Source of the DNA: Clostridiales bacterium
Lineage (GTDB): Bacteria > Bacillota > Clostridia > TANB77 > CAG-508
Assembly (NCBI GenBank): GCA_004553715.1
Contig: SFKP01000021.1
Location: 1 to 31,458, forward strand
Direction of reading: 5' to 3'
Length of the DNA stretch: 31,458 bases
Position numbers and translations under genes: made by a program. This document shows positions 25,782 to 31,458 of this stretch, piece after piece. Below the pieces are notes generated by a model. That model was not told the DNA's origin. It worked only from the letters and a program-made list of their open reading frames with translations, and made no database searches. Every line of letters begins with the position of its first letter. The stretch's first letter is position 1.

Positions 25782-26948
25782 TTGGAACAGAGAAGTCTTA
25801 AAGTAATTGATACTAATAAAACGTTTTTTTCAAAATTAAGTAGTACATTAACAAAGATGCTTATACCTACAAAGGTAGGATTTAACAATGTTATGATTAC
25901 ATTTAAAAGAAATGCTTTATTGAAAGTTTACAATGAATATAAGACAGAGCAAAATATAGAAGAAAGTAGCAAAAAAGAAGCATTAGAGCAACGTTATGAA
26001 GAAAGCTATGCCTTGTATTTAGAGGCAATAGACAAATACATTATGGATACAGTCTATAAAAAAATAAAAAACAATACTGCATCAGATTTAGAAAGAGAGC
26101 ATTTATCTAAATACTATCTCGTAGTAAGCTTAAAAGATAAAAATTATTTAGAATATAAATATAAAAAACAAGAATACCTTTTAAAAGTTGATTATATGAA
26201 TGCGATATCTGTAAAGAAAAAAGAAACACAAGAAAAATATAAGAAATTTTATATAGAAAAAATGGATACAATTTACAAAGGATTGCTTAAAAATTATTCT
26301 ATAAATTTAATGGATAACACAGAAAAACAAGAAAAAAATGTAACAGAAAAAATATTTAAAGCATTAGAAGATTATGTAATAAGTATAGTGCCATTAAAGC
26401 TAGAAACATCAACGAATGATGAACTAAAAAAGGATTATGAGCAATATGAAAGTTCAATTATTGGAAAACTAGATGCAAAAGATATTATATTTAAAAAGTC
26501 AAATTTAATTAATATTACAAGAACAATCTTTACACATAGTTTCCCTTTGGCAGCAGCTGAAGAATGCTATAAAGAGTTAATTAACCAAATGAGAGAAATA
26601 ATACTTAAGAGCAATACAAAAATGAAAAGAGAGTCAGCATATAAAGCTTTCTTTAATTTGTTTGAAGAATATAACGTAAAGTTATTATCTACAAAGGTAT
26701 ATTGGGACAAAGCCAAAGAGCGAGATGAATATAAAAAATTCTGGGACAAGTATTTGAATGAGAAGTCAGAAGATGAAAAAGAAAATTTAATATTAAAATA
26801 TGATTTAAAACATATAGATGTCGAAGGACATAAAGATATTAGAAAATTATATAAAGAAAGGCTAGTAGAAAAAGGAGCAATGAGGACTATAAAAGATACA
26901 TCTACAACAAAATTACAAAAATTTGTTGCAAGAAAGGAAACTGTTTAA
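25782..26948 (+). CDS. Unrecognised 388-residue protein in the usual phoH/pgpH position
   Basis: I do not recognise a family. The protein is mostly helical, very rich in Lys, Glu and Tyr, with no signal peptide, no membrane segment and no metal or nucleotide motif. There are two halves: about 1-215 with repeated YKKQEYL/KYKKFY-like stretches, and about 216-388 starting around LKLETSTNDELKKDYEQYE. A hydrophobic patch FTHSFPLAAAEECYKELI lies near residue 255. It sits between yqfD and ybeY, where other Firmicutes carry phoH and pgpH, and overlaps ybeY by 1 nt. It is therefore expressed with them. TTG at 25782 follows aaggggtg; a GTG at 25773 is the alternative. Base use is like its neighbours. 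Confidence 0.7.
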   Translation: MEQRSLKVIDTNKTFFSKLSSTLTKMLIPTKVGFNNVMITFKRNALLKVYNEYKTEQNIEESSKKEALEQRYEESYALYLEAIDKYIMDTVYKKIKNNTASDLEREHLSKYYLVVSLKDKNYLEYKYKKQEYLLKVDYMNAISVKKKETQEKYKKFYIEKMDTIYKGLLKNYSINLMDNTEKQEKNVTEKIFKALEDYVISIVPLKLETSTNDELKKDYEQYESSIIGKLDAKDIIFKKSNLINITRTIFTHSFPLAAAEECYKELINQMREIILKSNTKMKRESAYKAFFNLFEEYNVKLLSTKVYWDKAKERDEYKKFWDKYLNEKSEDEKENLILKYDLKHIDVEGHKDIRKLYKERLVEKGAMRTIKDTSTTKLQKFVARKETV

Positions 26949-27412
26949 TGAAAAAGGTAGATGTACATTTTCTAAATATCGAAGAGAATAGAAACTATTC
27001 TAAACAGATAGCAAAAATTATTAAAGAGTGTTTTAAACAAGAAAAGTTTTTAGACAAAAATTTATATGTAAATGTAATACTTACAACTCCAGAAGATATA
27101 AGAAAATTCAATAAAGAGTATAGAAATATAGATAAAGAAACAGATGTATTATCTTTCCCAATGTTCGAAAAAGAAGAACTTGAAAATATGAAACTTAACC
27201 ACATAGAAGTTTTAGGAGATATAGTAATTTCAATAGAGCAGGTTAAAAAACAAGCTATAGAATATGAGCATAGTTTTGAAAGAGAATTTGCATATATGGT
27301 AGTACATGGATTTTGCCATATTATAGGTTATGATCATATAGAAGAAGAAGATAAAAAGAAAATGAGGCAAGAAGAAGAAAAAATTTTGGGAATTTTAAAG
27401 ATATTAGATTAA
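26948..27412 (+). CDS. ybeY: Endoribonuclease YbeY
   Basis: Zinc-dependent endoribonuclease with roles in 16S rRNA 3' maturation and ribosome quality control. The zinc site is HGFCHIIGYDH (three His in H-x3-H-x5-H). The N-terminal part has FNKEYRNIDKETDVLSFPM, the family signature. The length of 154 is normal. Its start overlaps the stop of the preceding gene (TAATG). era and recO follow further along, as in Bacillus. Confidence 0.96.
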   Translation: MKKVDVHFLNIEENRNYSKQIAKIIKECFKQEKFLDKNLYVNVILTTPEDIRKFNKEYRNIDKETDVLSFPMFEKEELENMKLNHIEVLGDIVISIEQVKKQAIEYEHSFEREFAYMVVHGFCHIIGYDHIEEEDKKKMRQEEEKILGILKILD

Positions 27413-27460
27413 GAAAGAGGTAAACGGACTTCGAAGCATTAAGAAAGGATGAGGTATAAA
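27413..27460 (+). promoter_or_regulatory. Conserved leader, diverged copy 4
   Basis: cggactt...agaaaggatgaggtataaa before the ATG resembles 6343-6381 (cggactt...agaaagggatgattataaaa). The middle part (ttgtagcgc) is not preserved, so this membership is weaker. Confidence 0.4.
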
Positions 27461-28513
27461 ATGAATAAGAAAGTAAAAATATTAATATTTATAGCAATAA
27501 TAGTTGTAATAGCAGTAGGAGTGGTTTTTGCAAAAAAATATTTGAATAACAATAGTGATGTTCCTGTAAATGGAGAAGAAGGGGTAAAAGAAGAAATTAA
27601 GAAAGAAGTTAAAAAATTAAAAATAGTAGATGAAACTTCAAAATCTAGACCATATGCAGTTATGATTAATAACAATCATGCAGCATGGCCACAATGTGGT
27701 GTTCAAGATGCATATCTTGTTTATGAAATAATTGCAGAAGGTGGAATAACAAGAATGATGGCGCTATATAAAGACCAAGATACTGCAAAAATTGGATCTA
27801 TAAGAAGTGCAAGACATTACTTTATAGATTATGTAGAAGAAAATGATGCAATATTTGTTCATTGGGGAGGGAGCCCACAAGCTTATTCAAGAATATCATC
27901 AAGCAGAATAGATGATTTAGATGGAATAGCTTTAGAGGGAAGTGTATTTTTCAGAGACAAAACATTAAATAGAGCTTATGAGCACACAGGTTTTACAAGT
28001 ATGACAAATGTAAAAGAATATGCTGATAAAAAAGGATATACGCGAGATACCAATAAAGATTTATTGTTAAATTATAGCATAGATGAAATAGATATGGAGA
28101 ACTTAGAAGGAGCACTTGTGGCAAATTCTGTAGATTTAAAATATTCAAATTATCATACAACAAGCTATGAATATGATGAAGAGACTAAACTATATAAAAG
28201 AAGTATGAGTAATACTGCTAATGTGGATTTAGTGACAGGTGAGCAATATACAGCTAAAAATATTATTATATATACAGTACAAAATTACACATTAAATGAT
28301 GGAGATAACAAAGGAAGACAAGATATTAACAACATAGGAAGTGGCAATGGATATTATGTTTCAGGAGGATTCTATATTCCAATTACTTGGGAGAAAAAAT
28401 CACATAAAGATCAAACAGTTTACAAATATATGGATGGAACAGAATTAAAAGTAAATGATGGAAATACATTTATTCAAATTTGTCCTAAAAATGCTGTTAT
28501 AACAATAGAGTAA
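27461..28513 (+). CDS. YerB-like DUF3048 protein
   Basis: A 350-residue protein with an N-terminal membrane segment (about 7-24) but no lipobox Cys. DUF3048 follows, with SRPYAVMINNNHAAWPQCG, VYEIIAEGGITRMMALY, IGSIRSARHYFIDY and FVHWGGSPQAY. The C-terminal DUF3048_C domain ends in GTELKVNDGNTFIQICP. Extracytoplasmic location is likely and the function is not established (B. subtilis YerB is a lipoprotein). ATG at 27461 with gaggt 5 nt upstream. It sits between ybeY and era, where Bacillus has dgkA and cdd. Confidence 0.9.
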   Translation: MNKKVKILIFIAIIVVIAVGVVFAKKYLNNNSDVPVNGEEGVKEEIKKEVKKLKIVDETSKSRPYAVMINNNHAAWPQCGVQDAYLVYEIIAEGGITRMMALYKDQDTAKIGSIRSARHYFIDYVEENDAIFVHWGGSPQAYSRISSSRIDDLDGIALEGSVFFRDKTLNRAYEHTGFTSMTNVKEYADKKGYTRDTNKDLLLNYSIDEIDMENLEGALVANSVDLKYSNYHTTSYEYDEETKLYKRSMSNTANVDLVTGEQYTAKNIIIYTVQNYTLNDGDNKGRQDINNIGSGNGYYVSGGFYIPITWEKKSHKDQTVYKYMDGTELKVNDGNTFIQICPKNAVITIE

Positions 28514-28525
28514 AGGAATTAATAT

Positions 28526-29432
28526 ATGGAAAATTTTAAATCAGGATTTGTTACAATTATAGGGAAAACCAATGTTGGAAAATCTACATTAATAAATGCA
28601 TTAGTAGGTGAAAAGGTAGCAATTGCAACATATAAAAGTCAAACTACAAGAACAGCAATTAGAGCAATTGTAAATAGACCAAAAAGTCAAATAATCTTTA
28701 TAGATACACCAGGAATTCATAAACCAAAAACTAAATTGCGGAGAAGTAATGTTAGAAACTGCTTGGACATCAATTCCAGAGGTAGATATTGTGCTATTTG
28801 TAGTTCAACCTACTTCAAAAGGAATAAATGAAGCAGATAAACAAATTTTAGAAAAACTTAAAAAAATAAAGAAAAAAGTAATTTTAGTAATAAACAAGAT
28901 TGATTTAATAAAAAAGGAAGAGATTTTAAAGCAAATAGCATTATATAATAATGAATACGATTTTGAAGCAGTTGTTCCAATATCTGCAATGAAAAATGAA
29001 AATTTGGAATTACTCCTTCAAGAAATTGAAAAGAACCTTCATGAAGGACCTGCATATTATGATATAGAAGAATATACAGACCAAACAGAAAGGCAAATAC
29101 TAGAAGAAACAATAAGAGAAAAAGCACTGCTTCTATTAAACGAAGAAGTACCACACGGAATATATGTAGAAGTAGACAAGATGGAACTTCGCAAAACTAC
29201 AAAAGGTCAAGATATATATGATATAGAAGCAACAATTTATACTTTAAAATCTTCACATAAAGGAATAATTATAGGTAAAAATGGGGAGATGCTTAAAAGA
29301 ATCTCAACATATGCAAGACAAGATTTAGAAAAACAATTAGATATTAAAATTAATTTAAAAGTATGGGTAAAAGTAAAAGAGGAATGGCAAAACAAAAGTA
29401 GTATTATAAAAAGATTTCAAAACACAAAATAA
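28526..29432 (+). CDS. era: GTPase Era, read through a +1 frameshift at CGG
   Basis: Ras-like GTPase that binds the 3' end of 16S rRNA during 30S assembly. G1 is GKTNVGKST, G2 near SQTTRTAI, G3 DTPGIHKP, G4 NKID and G5 SAM. The C-terminal KH domain has GIIIGKNGEMLKRI. The frame breaks within the G domain just after G3, at KPKTKL-(CGGA)-EVMLETAWTSIP. Dropping the C at 28739 gives KPKTKLGEVMLETAW, with a strongly conserved Gly, and a protein of 301 residues. Read straight, it stops at 28831. Era is essential in most bacteria, so a dead gene is improbable. The gene order era-yqzL-recO matches Bacillus. Confidence 0.94.
28739..28742 (+). other. Putative +1 recoding site CGGA (era)
   Basis: In-frame CGG, codon 72, in the context ttg-CGG-aga. 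Skipping the C gives HKPKTKLGEVMLE. The KLG motif is conserved in Era. The zero frame ends at 28831. Confidence 0.92.
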
Positions 29433-29521
29433 ATCTTCTTTAAAAGTAATAAAAAACGTAATAAAATCGGCAAAAATGCAAAACATATTAGTATGTTATT
29501 AAACTAAAGGAGATGAAGCCA

Positions 29522-29674
29522 ATGATAAAAGAATTAGCTTGGAAAATTTTTAAAAATACAGGAGATATCAACACTTATTTAGAATATAAGCAAATAACAG
29601 ATATGGAAGAAAATATTAAGGTAGAAAATTATGAAAATAATAAAAACAAAGGGGATAGTAATTTCAGAGCATAA
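29522..29674 (+). CDS. yqzL: YqzL-family small protein
   Basis: A 50-residue ORF. Its start MIKELAWKIFKNTGDINTYL matches the YqzL family, short proteins found between era and recO in Firmicutes. A good site (aaaggagatg) precedes the ATG. The first 27 or so residues carry the family signature. The tail, rich in Asn and Glu, overlaps the recO start by 44 nt. The function is unknown. Position and N-terminal match together make this a real gene. Confidence 0.8.
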   Translation: MIKELAWKIFKNTGDINTYLEYKQITDMEENIKVENYENNKNKGDSNFRA

Positions 29675-30347
29675 CACATCAGATTTTGATAAAATGCTTA
29701 CAATTTTAACACCTAATAACGGAAAAATTGAGTGTATTGCCAAAGGAGCAAGAAGACCAAAAAGCTTGCTAATGGCAGGTACTCAATTTTTGTGCTTTGG
29801 GGAATATGTTTTATATAAAGCAGGAGATATCTATAGCATAAATTCTTGTGAGATGATAGAAGCTTTTTATAACATTAGAATAGATTTAGACAAATTAAAT
29901 TATGGAGCCTTGATAACAAAAATAATAAAAGATGTCACGACAGAAAATCAAAATACATATAGGGTAATGCAACTATATTTAAATACACTGTATGTAATAG
30001 CAAATACGGAAAAAGATTTAGAATTAATTTATGCGATATTCTCACTAAGACTTTTATCAATCATTGGATTTAGACCTAATATTAATGATTGCAAAATTTG
30101 TGGGCAGAAAGAAAAAATAAGCCATTTTAGCATAAAAGACAATACTTTTAAATGCCAAGAATGTGCAAAACAAGATAAAGGGGCAATCAAAATATCAGCT
30201 ACAGCAGTAGATGCAATAAGATATATAATATTATCAGATGCAAAAAAGATTTTTTCTTTTAGCATTTCTGATGAAGCAAAAAAAGACTTAATACTTATAG
30301 CAAAGCTATATCTAACAGAGAAATTAGAAAAAGAATATAAGTTTTAA
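29631..30347 (+). CDS. recO: DNA repair protein RecO
   Basis: Mediator that loads RecA onto SSB-coated single-stranded DNA with RecR and RecF. The N-terminal OB fold starts KTKGIVISEHNTSDFDKML and has KGARRPKSLLMAGTQFL. The zinc-binding module is CKICG...CQEC (near residues 155-182). The length of 238 is normal. The ribosome site (ggtag) is weak. The overlap with the yqzL-like gene suggests coupled translation. Confidence 0.93.
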   Translation: MKIIKTKGIVISEHNTSDFDKMLTILTPNNGKIECIAKGARRPKSLLMAGTQFLCFGEYVLYKAGDIYSINSCEMIEAFYNIRIDLDKLNYGALITKIIKDVTTENQNTYRVMQLYLNTLYVIANTEKDLELIYAIFSLRLLSIIGFRPNINDCKICGQKEKISHFSIKDNTFKCQECAKQDKGAIKISATAVDAIRYIILSDAKKIFSFSISDEAKKDLILIAKLYLTEKLEKEYKF

Positions 30348-30505
30348 AGATATTAATAAATGGCAATAGAAGAAATGTAAAAAATTAGTGAAATCAATTG
30401 AATAAAAATGACAAATATGATAAGATTTATGAAAAGTAAACAAAGCTTCTTAAAAATATAGATAAATTGAGCAAAATGTAGTATAATAGAAAGAGAGGTT
30501 GATTT

Positions 30506-30946
30506 ATGCTAAAATTATATTTAGATAATTGTTGTTATAATAGACCATTTGATAATTTAAAACAAGAAAAGATAAACCTAGAAGCAAATGCTATAGAGAA
30601 TATATTTAGAAAGAATATAAATAAAGAATTAGAAATTTATAAAAGTATGGTAATAGATTTTGAGATATCAAAAATTAAATCAGATAATAAAAGAAGACAA
30701 GTGGAAGATTTATATGATGCAATGGAATTAATAGAAATTGATTATTCCGAAGAAATAAAGCAAAGAGCAATAGAATTAAGGCAATACAATATAAAAGATA
30801 TGGACTCATTGCATTTAGCATTTGCAGAAAGCAAAGATGTAGATTATTTTATTACAACTGATAGATTATTAATAAATGCTTCAAAAAGAGCGAATTTGAA
30901 GATTAAAGTTATAAATCCAATAGAATTTATTATGGAGGTGATTTAA
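30506..30946 (+). CDS. PIN-domain protein, probable toxin of a type II toxin-antitoxin pair
   Basis: A 146-residue PIN-fold nuclease candidate. The acidic residues expected at the active site are visible: D7 in LYLDNCCYNRPFD, the Glu in ANAIENIF or DFEIS, the Asp in IKDMDSLHLAFA and the Asp in DYFITTDRLL. PIN toxins of this kind cleave RNA. gagaggt precedes the ATG, and a TATAAT lies about 25 nt upstream of it without a clear -35. The next gene starts directly after its stop codon. Toxin first, partner second is the less usual order. The GC content is like that of the neighbours. Confidence 0.82.
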   Translation: MLKLYLDNCCYNRPFDNLKQEKINLEANAIENIFRKNINKELEIYKSMVIDFEISKIKSDNKRRQVEDLYDAMELIEIDYSEEIKQRAIELRQYNIKDMDSLHLAFAESKDVDYFITTDRLLINASKRANLKIKVINPIEFIMEVI

Positions 30947-31147
30947 ATGGCAGTAACAGTAAGAGAATTAGAAAGAATAAGAAGAGAAGGTCTTAAAGCT
31001 TTAAAAGATAAATTAGGTGTTGAAGGTATGATAAAATTCATACAGATGTATAGTGATGGAAAAGGAGACTATACAAAGGAAAAGTATGAAAATCAAGAAG
31101 AATTGACAATAGAAGATTTTGAAAAATTTTTAGCAGAAAACAACTAA
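30947..31147 (+). CDS. Small partner protein of the PIN gene, putative antitoxin
   Basis: A 66-residue protein. VRELERIRREGLKALKDKLG, VEGMIKFIQMYSDGKGDYT and an acidic C-terminal helix match a small family often found next to PIN genes of the LDNCCYNRPFD type. The antitoxin role is inferred from this pairing; no classic DNA-binding motif (AbrB, Phd, RHH) is visible. The start follows the PIN stop with no gap, with ggaggtg 7 nt upstream inside the PIN gene. Confidence 0.75.
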   Translation: MAVTVRELERIRREGLKALKDKLGVEGMIKFIQMYSDGKGDYTKEKYENQEELTIEDFEKFLAENN

Positions 31148-31152
31148 TCAAA

Positions 31153-31290
31153 TGTTAACCGCAACCCTGCTTTGCGGAATATAAATGCACAGGTGAATGG
31201 ATGTTACTTGCAAACCTACTTGCGACAAATAAATGTGTAGGTGAACAAATAACCACTGACCGATCTGTGGTATATAAATGGTTGGATTGT
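31153..31290 (+). ncRNA. Three tandem pseudoknot repeats, type III antitoxin-like RNA
   Basis: Each unit is a hairpin whose loop pairs with sequence just downstream. Unit 1: stem 31159-31164/31172-31177, loop 31166-31169 with 31190-31193. Unit 2: stem 31208-31213/31220-31225, loop acctac 31214-31219 with gtaggt 31237-31242. Unit 3: stem 31252-31256/31267-31271, loop ccgatc 31260-31265 with ggttgg 31280-31285 (two G-U). Units are 44-49 nt apart. They share ataaatg in the joining segment, while stems and loops change together. Tandem pseudoknots followed by a terminator are the hallmark of type III antitoxin RNAs (ToxI, CptI, TenpI). No toxin ORF is seen before the window ends. Confidence 0.55.
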
Positions 31291-31300
31291 AAAGTTTAAG

Positions 31301-31330
31301 AAACTATTCCTAAAAGAGGAGTAGTTTTTT
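31301..31330 (+). terminator. Terminator after the pseudoknot repeats
   Basis: aaactattcct pairs with aggagtagttt over 11 bp (one G-U), with a T run at 31325-31330. Confidence 0.85.
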
Positions 31331-31406
31331 GTGTATAAATAAATTTTAAAGATATTAATGTATGTCAATGATTTTTGAAAATGTCCCAAAAAATTTTAAA
31401 CATAAG

Positions 31407-31440
31407 CCCTAAAAATCTAATTTTTTAGGGTTAGTTTTTT
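31407..31440 (+). terminator. Second terminator-like hairpin near the window end
   Basis: ccctaaaaa pairs with tttttaggg and ttagtttttt follows. The stretch 31331-31406 has no ORF with a plausible start site. Confidence 0.65.
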
Positions 31441-31458
31441 GGGTCAGGGTACTTGAGT

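Noticed and set aside
2125..28742. Ordinary sequencing error as the cause of the six C insertions
   Set aside because: All six create an in-frame CGG at a Gly codon. None creates another codon or hits another phase, and dozens of out-of-frame CGG triplets are undisturbed. Random error would not be limited this way, though raw reads are still needed.
2125..28742. Simple reassignment of CGG to another amino acid (Trp, Gln)
   Set aside because: The zero frame after each CGG loses family similarity and soon meets a stop codon (2175, 2686, 7581, 7972, 21191, 28831). The frame really changes.
2125..28742. P-site slippage of the preceding tRNA, or prfB-like stimulation
   Set aside because: The preceding codons differ and most cannot re-pair one base downstream (for example cca to cac). 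No AGGGGG-like site precedes the shifts.
31153..31290. CRISPR array or self-cleaving ribozyme at the right end
   Set aside because: The units vary in the paired regions and have no constant repeat with unique spacers, so it is not CRISPR. The pistol-like hairpin plus pseudoknot lacks the second and third helices needed for that ribozyme.
1..31458. tRNA and rRNA genes
   Set aside because: I looked for tRNA signatures (GGTTCGA-type arm, CCA ends) and found none convincing.

Overview
The window is a strongly AT-rich stretch from a spore-forming member of the Firmicutes, most likely class Clostridia and probably an uncultured anaerobe. The evidence is a spo0A gene, the sporulation genes yqfC and yqfD, a PdaA-like spore-cortex deacetylase, a T-box leader ahead of aspS, and a ferredoxin-dependent 2-oxoacid oxidoreductase operon (porGDAB). 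AGA dominates the arginine codons. Almost all genes are on the + strand. I see no rRNA, tRNA, CRISPR array or intact transposase.

Layout. 1-1550: a pilin-like surface protein with BspA-type leucine-rich repeats, flanked by hairpins. 1584-3689: T-box leader and aspS. 3690-6248: a REP-like repeat, a divergent alpha/beta hydrolase and a broken CNNM/CorC-family membrane protein. 6300-9556: a YnbB-type PLP enzyme, an HI0933-type flavoprotein and a YigZ protein. 9604-10548: spo0A with its promoter, an operator-like dyad and a terminator. 10777-16191: housekeeping cluster (RluB-like synthase, rsmA, tsaC, lepB, holB, ricT, ferredoxin). 16326-17322: an L,D-transpeptidase with an interrupted frame. 17408-20911: porGDAB and a DUF4190 membrane protein. 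20985-23296: a two-gene ABC exporter. 23480-30347: pdaA-like, yqfC, yqfD, an unknown 388-aa gene, ybeY, a YerB-like gene, era, a yqzL-like gene and recO. 30506-31458: a PIN-domain toxin candidate with a small partner gene, then three tandem RNA pseudoknots and terminators.

The main result is a recoding pattern. Five genes (aspS twice, the YnbB-type enzyme, the HI0933 flavoprotein, an ABC ATPase and era) each carry an in-frame CGG codon exactly where the frame must move by +1. In every case the protein family continues if the C is skipped and the following GGN is read as glycine. By my reading, CGG occurs in frame nowhere else in the window, although about forty out-of-frame CGG triplets lie inside genes. 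aspS and era are normally essential, so multiple independent gene deaths are unlikely. I propose that this organism does not read CGG as arginine, and that CGG-N is a +1 frameshift site (or a quadruplet codon) yielding glycine.

Three other frame interruptions (the CNNM gene, porG and the L,D-transpeptidase) have no CGG. Two of them look like small deletions, so they are kept apart. Secondary points are a conserved leader upstream of several unrelated genes, a REP-like repeat family at gene ends, and the tandem pseudoknots, which resemble type III antitoxin RNAs.
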